Shown in pieces: positions 32,248-42,640 of a stretch of 64,000 nt of DNA. The notes under the pieces were generated by a model. That model made no database searches and was not told the DNA's origin. It was given only the letters and a program-made list of their open reading frames with translations. Source of the stretch: Sistotremastrum niveocremeum HHB9708 (lineage: Eukaryota > Basidiomycota > Agaricomycetes > Sistotremastrales > Sistotremastraceae). The stretch covers positions 642,552 through 706,551 of the forward strand of contig KV419399.1 in NCBI GenBank assembly GCA_001630475.1, in the 5' to 3' direction. Numbering within the stretch: the first letter of the stretch is position 1; every line of letters starts with the position of its first letter. Made by a program: the position numbers and the translations under genes.

Positions 32248-34640
32248 ATGCCCGCCCTGCCTGCTTCATCTATTCTATCTCAACCGCCCCCTGTAGACTC
32301 TGCGAAACCGCCGAACGACGAATCTGATGTTAATGTGAGAAGAGGGCCATCGAGCGTCTGGTTCCGAAAACGGCCTGCAAGGAACGTGGAAGATCGTCCG
32401 CCGATCAAACGAGCTTTGCTCATCGCGTTCAACTACGAAAATCGGAAAGAGGAGGGCTGGGCATTGCAGACAAATGAAGATGCAGTTAGAGTTGCCGATC
32501 TGCTCAAAAGTATTCATATCCACGATCGATCGATTACATCAGTCCACTAACCCGCTATAGGACGATTTGGTTACCTCGAAGAAAATATCAAGCGGATAAC
32601 TGACCGTCAAGAGCAAGCAGAAGCGTTGCATAGTCGTGTCACTGTACGGCGTGAACTGCTAAATTTCGTCTCGGGTGTTCGCCCGGGAGATCAGCTTTTC
32701 TTCTACTGTAAGGAGTTGCCACCCTCCCTCATGCCTTCTTTACAAATCGTCGCAGTTGCGGGGCATGGAGATCAAGTGGCAAATTTCACCGGGACGGAAA
32801 CCGATGATCACGATGAAGGTATGTGCTTGATCGTGCAAAAACTAATGCTGAGAGTTCTTTTGACTGTCGACCCCATTCTCTAGAGATATGCACGCCGACA
32901 CACGATTTTGATCCCCCGGTTTGGCCCCCGACAGCGCCCATCGATCGACTAGAGGAAGGACTGCGTGACGACGAGTTGAAGGACGATAGTCACCTTTCAG
33001 CCGTATGTAACATGAGCTCTGCCTCTTCCGACCTTGTCTAACGCTACTTTCGACCTCCAGTTCTCGAAGGCGACAGGGAAACTAAAAGACAACGTCAGCA
33101 GTCGATCTTGTCCCACTATGCCCTCACTCATAGTGTTGCAACCAATTCAGATTCTTCACAAGATTTTGGTCCGAAAGTTGCCTGCCGGGTGTCGATTGAC
33201 CGTAAGTGGCTACCCACTCCCGGCGCGATTATCAGAACTTCATGTACCTTGACGGAGTAGGCTTTAATTGATGCCTGCAATTCGGGCACGATGCTCGGTA
33301 CTTTGCTACTGTAATATTGCATGCAGCAGAGTGCTGAAATCTGCCCATCTAGATCTCCCTCACTATCATTGTAATCATATCGAGGACCCTCAGGTTGGTC
33401 TCCCAGGTAAGAGTATCTCTCCTTAGAATATCGAGGCGGGCCTGAGACTCACTTGCTTCTACTAGAGGCCCCGTCTCCTCAGCCCTGCAGTGCGTTTCTT
33501 CATTTCCCCCTCACCCAGCAACATTCTCATCCATATTCGACACCAGAGGCATGCGCCGAAAAGAAAGGCATCTTTCCTAAACCAAAGAGACAAGACACTT
33601 GGAACAGCTTCACAGCGCCACGCCAGACTCGATTCTTCCGCACGATTATCAACACACTATCTTCTTCTGCCCTACCTACACAGCCTGAAGCGCCTACTCC
33701 TACTCCTACTCCTTCCCCTTCTCCGGCCCCTCCATCTGTCAATGTCAATGACAACACGTCCACCAACGAACAGTCTACCGGACTTCTCTCAACTGTCTTT
33801 GCTCCGTTTTCCTGGGTCTATAACGCATTCTCACGAGTAGGATATCAAGACACGCCCTCAAATGACTCCGCCAGTATCAAACCTACGGAACCCCCCTCCG
33901 ACATCCCCACCATCCCTGCCGTCCCCGAAACTGATTCCGTAACACCTCCTCGAACCCCAGTCCGCCAAGATACGAACGACTCTCTCAATATCTTCGAACA
34001 AGGAAAGATATCTGCCCGTCGACGCTGTGGATCTCCCGAGCGTCAATCGAGAGATCACGAGGCGGAAGAGAGGTTGAAGGCGGACGTGGTGCGTTCTCTC
34101 TTTGCCGATGTGGTTTGATGTTTAAGGATGAGGGTGCAGGTATGTTGGAGTGCTTGTCGGGATGGAATGCGGACTTTTGGATCGAAATCGGGTGGATATA
34201 TGACCGAGGTAAGCCCTGTCTGTCAGTTCTGTCGTTTGAGTCTCCTTAATATTCGCCCAGGCCTTCTGTAATACATTCGGTAAGCTACATGCAGACCCCG
34301 AACTGGATTCCTTAATAAACAATCGCGCAGCAGACAATCCAAATCTCACATTTGAACAAGCATTCGTAGAAGTAAAGTGAGTGCTTAATTCTCCTTGCTC
34401 AGATGAAGTTCTTTGACACGTTCGTGCGAACAGTCGGAAGTTGCGCGCTAAAGGACTAGAGATGCAGCAGAAATACCCGTCCATTGAGAAGGCCGATCCA
34501 GAGACTTTTAATGAATGGGGATCGCTGCAGGCGCAGCTGGGGAGTTATAGAACATTGGTGGGTGTCTAGGTGTCGTTCCTTCCTTGACGGGCGTAATATT
34601 CATCTCTTTATAGACTCATTCTGATGTTATTTGCATTTGA
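32248..34640 (+). CDS. metacaspase (caspase-like Cys peptidase), copy 1, with disordered insert
   Basis: This is clan CD, family C14B. From ATG 32248 (MPALPASSILSQPPP) the p20 part reads KRALLIAFNYENRKEEGWAL, then RFGYLEENIKRITD, then GVRPGDQLFFYFAGHGDQV, which contains the catalytic His (GHG; split by an intron at the F codon). ILVRKLPAGCRLT follows, and then ALIDACNSGTML with the catalytic Cys, then DLPHYHC. The usual D-[SC]-C-H-S-G is D-A-C-N-S-G here. Next is a Pro/Thr/Ser-rich segment of about 200 residues (33,460-34,118). The p10 part follows: WSACRDGMRTFGSKSGGYMT, AFCNTFGKLHADPEL, EMQQKYPS, and stop at 34638-34640. Metacaspases cut after Arg/Lys and are usually Ca-dependent. The exon between DDELKDD and KILVRK (32,990-33,150) is not resolved. 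Confidence 0.82.
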
Positions 34641-35089
34641 GGAGTATCTTGGTGCTCAAGGCCTTCATCCTGGGAAGGATTCACTGATGTACCCACACTA
34701 TTGCCAGTCTATTGGAGACCATAGCGCATGTAGAAAATGATATGAGGCTGGCTCTCACTTATTCTGTACTCCGTTTATCCGGTTTTCTGTATTTTAGATA
34801 TCTTTGGAGGCATTGTAAATTGTATCCTCTTGACTCCATCTTCGATAATTATCTGTTCAACAGTGTGACTATATTCGAAGGCACGGCTCACCAGCAAAGC
34901 GCTCGGCTTCGTGCGAAAGGGCTGCCCGCACATCCGACCTCTGACAGTTCTTCTTTCTAGGAGCCGAGTAACACTAAAGTGTCTTTCAGTTCCTGGCTGA
35001 CAAACGAATGCAACATCTTCAGATGAGACAATGCCTCCTTTCGAAGCAGCCCACCGAACGCCCCGGTGGTCTGATTAGTCTCTCTGACT
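34641..35089. other. intergenic between metacaspases
   Basis: No gene was found. An 82-codon frame at 34712-34960 lacks recognisable content. It probably carries the promoter of the second metacaspase. Confidence 0.4.
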
Positions 35090-37738
35090 ATGGACGATTC
35101 AGAGGTCGCCTTGCCATCTGCTGTCTCTCAGCCACTCCCGACAACGATTTTTGAGAATATCGACGATAAACTCAAAGAGAAGGTGATTGTAGACGAGGTG
35201 TCTCAAATTGGGAAGCCCGAAGAGCAGGCTGCTTCGGGAGGACGCAAAAGAGCTCTCCTTGTAGCTTTCAATTATGAAGCTAGGAAAGAAGAAGGAGTGC
35301 CGCTTCTGGGAACGCATAGAGATGCTGAAAGGGTTGGACGTCTCTTACAAGGTAAGCAGATCTACTTTCGATTAATGAAATTGTTTTCGCACGTCCGTCA
35401 ATCGTTGATCTAAGCGCGTAGATCGGTTTGGTTACGCTAAACAGGACATCATCTTCATCTTCGACAAAGGATCGTATCCCAATCGAGGGGAACTATTGCA
35501 TAAATTGAAGGACTTCGTCAGCGAAGCTAGAGCAGGGGATCAATTATTCTTTTATTGTAAGTTAGCCTAGGTGACACTTCCATGTTCAAGCTCCAGATAC
35601 CCAACCTTCATGACAGTTGCTGGTCACGGTGATCAAGTGCAAAGTTTCACGGGAACCGAAACAGATGGCTTCAATGAACGTACGTTGGCAGAGTGGACTA
35701 TCAATCGCCTTCTTCCTAAGCTCACCCATTTGCTAGGTCTCTTATTACCCGCTGATCCTGTGGGAGAAAGTGCAGGGTCAGATGTGGGGTCAAAGGAACA
35801 TTCATCAGATGATAAAAGCATTAAACTTCGCCGGGAAATTCTGGATGTGTGTAGTTTGCCACACTCAAGTCGATTGGGCTTCTTTTGACTGCATCCCACT
35901 TCCCTTAGCATCGTATATCGAAAGCCGGAGTGACGGACAATGTAAGCTGCTGTTTTCGTTGATACCATGTGGTCTATAATGTCGATCCAGAATCTCAACA
36001 AAATATTAGTCGGAAATTTACCTTCCGGCTGTCGATTGACCGTACGCCTTTCATCGAGCTGACACCTTGTGACGATAATGATTCAATTAGGCATTAATCG
36101 ATGCCTGCAATTCTGGCACTATGCTTGGTCCGTCTGGGTCTTGGTCTGATCGCAGGAATAACTCACGGTCGGACAGATCTTCCTCATCATCACTGCAATC
36201 GCCTTATGATTCCCGACTCGAAGGACGACTTACATCGGTCGGAATGCCGTTCGTCCTTCGAACAATGATTGATCCTATCTCGCTGACGTATGGCTCATGA
36301 ATTCAGGAGCGTGTGCAGAGAAGAAAGCTCCTGGGCCGAGCAGACAAAGCACGTGGCACAGCATTGATTTACGAGACAAAAGCGACAAGAATCCTCATCC
36401 TCAGCCCCATTCCGGCGAAAGCTCAACCGCAGGTCCATCAGTCCACATTCGGTCACCTCTGGCACCTGCCATTACGGAAACTGACGCTCCTCGTAATTCT
36501 TCTCCTTCTCCAACTGGATCTCCACCCCATTCCCGCTCTTCTTCTCCACCGCGGTCCCATTCTCCTCTCAGTCATTCTGCTCCTGATCAAGTCTCAATAC
36601 CTGCTCAGCTTATTGCCGATCAGCCTGCGGCAACAGTACCAAACCCTCCGAGTGTTAGACTCACCCCAGCTCCTGCTGTGCTTGAACCTGAACCTCCTGA
36701 GGAGGCTACAGGATGTTTGTCGATCCTCCTTCGACCCTTCCTTCGACTCGGTCGCGTCTTTTCCTTACGACAATCCACAACGTCGGAGCATGGCGATGAA
36801 GTCGTTTCACCTCCCAATGTTGAACCTCCGCGGGAACCCCCAGTTTCTCCTCCAGACGCAGAACCGGCAATGCCACTTCCATCATCTCCGCACATCGTCG
36901 ATGCACGAGCACCAGCCTTGTCTCCAGTAATAGAAGAGGGCTCGAATGACACGCCTGAACCTAGCAATGCAACACCCCTCCCACTACATGAACCGCTCCC
37001 TATTGTAAACCAGATGATGCATCAATCGGTGACAAACCTCCGTCTACCCAAATCCGGTCCACAACGCCAAGAATCAGGGAGCTCGCTCGAATATATCATG
37101 TTAAAGGGCAAGATTCCGCCTTACCGACACGCTGCATCACCAGAGCCTCATCTGGATGAAGCTGAGGAAGCGCAAGAAAGACCTGATGTTGTGCGTCGCT
37201 CGATTGGCTCAAGGGGCCAGAGGGCATCTGTGACTGATTGGTGATAGGTCTCGTGGAGTGCTTGTTCAGATGGGAAGCGAGCGTTTGGCTCTCCCCGCGT
37301 CGGCGGATTCATGACTGATGTGCGTCTGCTATCTACGCACTGCCCGTTTGTAGTCGAATTTAATCCTGCTGGCATAGGCATTCTGCAGCACGTTCGTCAA
37401 TGGTATGCCACGATATTCCACGACGGATTAGTGCAGACTTCGATCGGAGTAGAAAAAGAAATAACGTTCAAGGAAGCTTTTACAGAGATTAAGTGCGCTG
37501 CCGCCGTCTTTCCTCCTTCGTTAGTTGACGTCATCTGTTCTGGCTAGCCGCAAAATGAGGAACAAAGGTCTAGAAATGCAACAGAAGTATCCTGACAATG
37601 ATGATAGGGATGAGTGGGGATCGTTGCAAGCCCAGCTCGGGAGTTTAAAATTTTTGGTAAGCATGGCACATCTGAATGTACAATGAGAGGCAGGCTGATG
37701 GCACCTCGTAGACGCATTCAGATCATGTTCACTGTTGA
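35090..37738 (+). CDS. metacaspase, copy 2, with longer Pro/Ser-rich insert
   Basis: This is a tandem paralogue of the gene at 32248-34640. It starts at ATG 35090 (MDDSEVALPSAVSQPLP). The p20 part reads KRALLVAFNYEARKEEGVPL, RFGYAKQDIIFIFD, RAGDQLFFYFAGHGDQVQSF (catalytic His), KILVGNLPSGCRLT, ALIDACNSGTML (catalytic Cys) and DLPHHHCN. Then comes a disordered region of about 300 residues (36,300-37,230), rich in Pro, Ser and Glu. It shares only the entry motif ACAEKK...Q-[DS]-T-W with copy 1. The p10 part restarts at WSACSDGKRAFGSPRVGGFM and ends GLEMQQKYPDND, WGSLQAQLGSLKF, THSDHVHC with stop at 37736-37738. Introns in the p20 and p10 parts match copy 1. Rapid change of the insert against steady ends suggests a tether rather than a folded domain. 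Confidence 0.8.
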
Positions 37739-37928
37739 GAGCGAAGTCGGGAGCCCCAAATACTGGCATTCAATTTGAGTACATGTAGGAACTAGTCAGG
37801 CAGGGAGAGCACTGCGATTGCCCGAGTACTGGAATCAGGGAAGCCATTCGACCACCATATAGTCGCAGCAATATTCAAATGTAGGATCAATATATAAGAA
37901 CGCAGGCGATTATCAAAAAAGTTCTGTT

Positions 37929-39306
37929 TCAGTCCTTACTCGGACTGGTGTCAACCTCCATTCTCACACTATCCCCTTCGTTCACCGAATCATCAACCGC
38001 TTCCGGATGTGACTCTAGACTATTCGAGGGGACGACCTTTCCAGGATGTTCGGGTGGTGACGACGGTCGCGGACGCCCGGGTTGTGACATCGAGACGCCT
38101 AAAGCAACAGGAGATGCAGGGAGTCCAGCTACACCAGGTGGAGCAAGAGTATTTGCTCCGGCTTTCTTCGATTTCGGCGAAGCGTTGAAGAAACCACATT
38201 TTGGACATTTATATTCTATACACAGTTTTGAGATATTTTCCGGCGGAGGAAAAGATTATGACGTACGGGTTGTCTCCCATTCGCTTTCTCGCACGAGTCC
38301 GTTATGTGAAAAACAGTTTTGGCAGATGAGGGCGTAGCGTGAATGTGCCCCTGAGCTGGCGTCGTCCTCACCCAGAAGCGCGTCCGCTACCTTATCGTAC
38401 CATTGTTTCCGGGGAGGAGGGAGTGGTTGAGGTGCAGCTAGAGTAGCGCAAGTTTGTGAGAAACTCCGGGAACGATCATCGGAAGACTTACGCGACAAGG
38501 AGGGCGGAAAGCCGTTCGGTCGAACGGGTGTATTGGGATTGATGGGTGTGGGGGGGTTAGGTCTTGAAGCTGAAGCAGCCCCTTGTGGTCTTTGTCTTAA
38601 ACCGACCGGGGTTTGGGGTGCTTGCGCAGAGGGTCTGGAGGGAGTTGACGGTTCGTCGTATCGCTCGATTAAATTCTTCGTGCTGTAGTAATTGGTCTTC
38701 TTCTTGATCTCCTCGATTGTGTTACGCTGCTTGATCATCAACTTCTTCAGGTGCTTTTCTGCATAGTAAGTCGCGTTAGTGCGCAGTTCGCGGGCTGAGT
38801 CGAGAATCCATCGTACCTTCGGCGTTTCCTTTACGCGTGTACCAAAGTTGAACGAGTCGTCTGATGAAAAGAACACTTCCGGCATAGCTAGCGTTAGCGG
38901 GATGCCATTAAACAAGAATGAAACGACTCACAGTACTGGTCCAACAACCACAGGTAGTCCCTGCAAAGTCTTCCCTAAATTCGTCTCTCTGCCGCCTCGA
39001 CCCACGGGACCAAACTTCGGTAATATCCCAGTATACCAAACTCCAACATAAGCCACCCAAGCCGCAAGGGTATATAAAGTGATCAGGAGCGTCGCGCGTC
39101 GCTCTCTGAGTCGGATCTCAGACAGTCGAGTCTGACGCGCTTCAATTTCCAATTTCAGTGATTGAAGTATGGCTTCATAGTCGTCCGAGTCTTTCTTTGT
39201 TTAATGAAGAAATAATGATTCATTAGGGAGAGAGGTTAGAATGGTGTTGCGGTGAGGTAGAGCAGAATATGCGTACCTTCTTGAACCAGTTGCCCAAGAA
39301 CGTCAT
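37929..39306 (-). CDS. LNP1: Lunapark (ER junction protein)
   Basis: It stabilises three-way junctions of the tubular endoplasmic reticulum. It starts at ATG 39306 (MTFLGNWFKK), followed by a coiled region (DYEAILQSLKLEIEARQTRL). Two hydrophobic hairpin segments follow: ATLLITLYTLAAWVAYVGVW and LPVVVGPVLYAGSVLFIRRL. Then LVQLWYTRKGNAEEKHLKKL and QRNTIEEIKKKTNYYSTKNL, the typical Lunapark helix before a Pro-rich linker. The zinc ribbon shows as YALICQNCFSHNGL and QYKCPKCGFFN (two CxxC pairs, the second after an intron). A Pro/Ser-rich tail ends DTSPSKD at 37929-37931. About 380 residues. The short N-terminus before the coiled coil lacks room for a canonical MGxxxS myristoylation start: it begins MTFLG. 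Confidence 0.92.
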
Positions 39307-40817
39307 GGATGCTTGTAATAAGCCGTGAGAATTTTCCAGCTCCGCCGGCGCCTCGCTTTCTCGCAGCCTCGACGACGAGGAGCTCGACGATGTGCTTGCT
39401 TTAAGATCTATACTCCCTCAATGCATATTGGGTTTTCTTGCCGCCATGGATCAAGCAGTTTGGAATATTTTATCTCTCGCTCAATTCGGTCTGGCTCCCT
39501 CCCGTTCGCCAAGAAAACTGTGAGGGCAACACCAGCTCCAAGTTCGGCTGCAATGACGCCGTAACACTGGCATATTCGTCTGAATTTGGACGTGGATGCA
39601 GAGAAAAGACGAAAATGAAGGCATCCAATGCAACTCAAGCCCTCTCAAAGTCGTTGGTGTCATCAACTTTGCGCAAGTTTCAGCGAACTCAACTCACGAT
39701 CGCCTTTGGAATCCCAATGTGAAAGTTAGCGGTACCGTATCCCTGTATGATGCTCATTCATGCGCTGGCATCAGCGCTTCTCAAATCTATGGCTTAGAAC
39801 TGGATTGAACTCTTGTACTTGCAATGCATCACTATCGAGGCGGTCATGGTCTTCCTGGCAGCTGCCGTTTGTCTTCCTTATCAGCTCGTCTCCTGTAATC
39901 CACCGAGAGCGCTAACGACTTGAGACGATATCCAGACTTCCACGACACCTGATGGGCTCTTGCGCTCTTACATGTATTCAGGTATGTTTCCATCTGAAGA
40001 CTAACTCAGCTTGAGTGCTTGATCTGGACTTGGGACAGGCGTTGCAAGGTCAAAGAAGTTGAGTGGCGACTCAATTGATGCCCCTAATTACCTAGCCTGG
40101 TTTCATGTCACCCGAAAATTTTGCTGTCGAAGGTTGGAAAGATACTCATAGTGCTGTATAGGACACCATACCATGCTTTTGTCCTGAAAATAATAATATC
40201 CAGAGATCATTGCACTTCTCCTATGTCTGATCAATCCTACAGTAATACCTAGATAGCCCATAGGATATCGAAGAATCTCAGTTGATTCTGCGGTTTGCGC
40301 TGTTCTCAGCCGACTAAGACCCTGATGGTCCGAGGAATGTTCCGACATCAATATCCCGACCGTACCTTACCGTCAACCCACTGACCACTCTCGTTGCGCA
40401 TGACAGTGCGACTACCACCTACGAATACCACAATTAGCATGGACCAAGCCTCTTCGCCCATGAAGATGCGCTATTTTTAGGAATAAATTCACCAAGGCTC
40501 ATGTTTTGCCATGGTTGGCTGACGACGCAACCCCATGAGAGTTGAAACACGTATAATCGCATCTCACTTCACTGATGGCTATTACTCAATGGGCTTTGTT
40601 GCAGTTCAGGTAGAAATCCGGCCCTCCGATACTCATCTGATCCTCAGGAGAAATCCCGCCGTTGTGGCCATGCAAAGAACTCGAAGACTGTCGATTCAAT
40701 CGAGCCTTCTTTTCCAGTGTGACCAATTCCCCGAACTACGGCGCCCTGGCCCGTTTTGTTGAGTCAAAACCCTAGACGTCCGTAAGATGATGGACGGTAC
40801 TCTTTCTCGCTCAAGAA
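39307..40817. other. intergenic with degenerate hydrophobic frames
   Basis: No confident gene. Short hydrophobic stretches occur on both strands (plus: WIELLYLQCITIEAVMVFLA near 39,815; minus: VIAAELGAGVALTVFLA near 39,520) but stops interrupt them and splice sites do not join them. They may be decayed membrane-protein exons or chance. The Lunapark promoter must lie at the left end. Confidence 0.35.
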
Positions 40818-42294
40818 ATGACTCCTGGTAACCTCAACCAAAATCTGATCAACGCGTACGAGCAGTACACAGTCGCAGAGCAAACCAAAGGTGTTTTGGA
40901 TGTCGCTCTGCTCGTCCATTCAAACTCACAGTGCATGATCAGTAGCTGCGCTTGCTGTACTCTTGTATGACTGGATGTTGACGTTCGACCGAGAAGTGAA
41001 ATACTTTTGGGTGTGTTGTGTGGTCATTTGAAGAAACGCGATTTGTCTGACTGACAGAGAAGAAACTGGAGTTCAGCATTCCAAGGATTTTATATTTTAC
41101 TGTAAGTACTCCATTAGTGTCATGATGCTTCTCAATCTGATTACAACGTCAGAGTCGATACCTGCCTATCATCGCGGAGCTACTCAACGTCGTAGGTTAG
41201 TGCGCCTCCCCAAAAGGAACTCTCCAACTCATGATGTCGAAACAGTTCAGTCTCTACCTCGGCCCTCAGTGAATGTATCGTCAATTATTATTGAGCTCGA
41301 CTTCCACTGACTCTGTTACAGCTGTAGGTACTGTGCGATATCAGGATCTATTCTTACCTGCTAGCGATGATGAATCCAGATGTCAATATTGGCTAGGGAG
41401 TTGGACCAGTGGAACACGTAAGTCGTTCCCATCCGGCAAGGTTTTAGCACCAACGGCACTATAGACACGGCGGAAATTTTCATCGTCCAGATGATCTTGT
41501 CATACAGGATCTATGCTGTCTACGAATGCAATCGACGTCTGTTGATATATCTATCCATCCTCCTCCTGTGTACGTCGACGGCCGCCACTGCAACACTCAG
41601 CATGCAAGTCCAAGCTACCAAAGGTGCCCAAGTCGACATCAGAATATGGATTTTTCTAATTGATTTGCAGGGACTTTGACAAACGAACCTGCTCCCGGAA
41701 TTTATCTCTGTGATGTGACTGCGAAGCTTACTTATATTTGGGCATATTGGTGACGTTTTCCCCTTCGATATTGACAATAAAAACTAAGCGCTTACTCCAG
41801 GATACCTATCTTGATTTTTGAGACTGTTGTGTTCGGGCTCATGGCACACAAGGCACTCAATCAATGGGGAGTCAAACTGCTACAGCCAAAAGCAAGTCCG
41901 TCGGTCGGTGAGAAAATGGTGACGGTATTATTCTACGACTCCTTCATCTACTTTGTAAGGTCCGAGTTTTTCTCCGCTGAACTTAAGCTTGAACCCACTC
42001 TGATCCTCTGATAGCGTACTTGCGGTTTTCACAACGTTGACTTTTCTCTTCCGATATACATCTGTATGTCCATCCGAAGGTCTTCGTCGGGTTTAGTCTA
42101 AACATGGCCCTACTCAGGAAAACGTCTTCAACACTGCTCATGGACCCTCCTTCGCCATCATCTCCATCCTCGCAAATCGTATGCTTCTGAATTTACCCTC
42201 CACGTACGAGTTGGCACACCGGGATGAATGCAATGTCCCCACACTGCAGTCTATGAAATTCGAAAGGCCCAATGAATCGATGCAGTGCCCTTGA
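40818..42294 (+). CDS. DUF6533-type multi-pass membrane protein, copy D
   Basis: Same subtype as copies C and E. It starts at ATG 40818 (MTPGNLNQNLINAYEQYTVA), then EQTK and an intron, then LAVLLYDWMLTFDREVKYFW. The next exon is KKLEFSIPRILYFT, then SRYLPIIAELLNVVG. Later: MILSYRIYAVYECNRRLLIY, LLLCTSTAATATLSMQVQA, TNEPAPGIYLCDVTAKLTYI, RIPILIFETVVFGLMAHKA and VTVLFYDSFIYF. The last exon has GPSFAIISILANRMLLNLPS and ends NESMQCP with TGA at 42292-42294. The exons join without frame damage, so it may be functional. A small TIR element starts six bases after the stop codon, so this gene's 3' UTR and polyadenylation signals are likely provided by, or read through, that element. Confidence 0.75.
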
Positions 42295-42299
42295 GGCTA

Positions 42300-42638
42300 C
42301 TGTACTAAAAGGACCATAGCGGATGGTCCCTTGTCCCCGAGGTCGCCGGCTCCGCTATATTTTACGGTTTGTCCCTTGTCCCTGAGCATATTTTTGACCA
42401 GTAAATAATTAAAATATTCCGAAAAATACCGAAAAATATTCTAAAGTGTGCAGAAACACGATATACAACCATCCGAGCCCCCAATGACCCAAACAGAGAT
42501 AGAATACTACATTTTATCGTATTTTAGGCTAATTTTTTACACAATGTCCCTTGTCCCCGGGAGTCCGGCCGCATCACCGCAAGGTACTTTTTGATGTCCC
42601 TTGTCCCCACCTGCTCCGCAATGGTCTTTTTAGTACAG
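42300..42638. mobile_element. MITE-like element with TA target duplication (Tc1/mariner-type ends)
   Basis: This is a 339-bp non-coding element. The left end reads CTGTACTAAAAGGACCATAG and the right end is its inverted match (CTATGG-like block, then TTTTTAGTACAG), with one or two mismatches over about 25 bases. TA dinucleotides flank both sides (42298-42299 and 42639-42640), the target duplication expected for the Tc1/mariner group. The interior is AT-rich with four direct copies of GTCCCTTGTCCCC. It has no transposase and would depend on one elsewhere. The near-match of the ends suggests a fairly recent insertion. Confidence 0.8.
42326..42608 (+). repeat. four direct copies of GTCCCTTGTCCCC inside the MITE
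   Basis: Copies are at 42326-42338, 42371-42383 (last base T), 42546-42558 and 42596-42608. All four lie in the same orientation although the element ends are inverted. Two lie near each end, at about 26 and 71 bases from the left end and about 30 and 80 from the right. Subterminal spacing suggests protein-binding sites, for example for a transposase; this is inference. Confidence 0.7.
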
Positions 42639-42640
42639 TA

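Noticed and set aside
36313-36930. 205-codon plus-strand frame overlapping the second metacaspase linker
   Set aside because: It is the +1 frame of the Pro/Ser-rich linker; its Leu-rich translation is what CCT/TCT codons give when shifted. The linker frame connects p20 and p10.
39307-40817. Possible sixth intact DUF6533 gene upstream of copy D
   Set aside because: Hydrophobic stretches occur but the YDWxLTF signature and the last-helix motif are absent and stops interrupt the frames.
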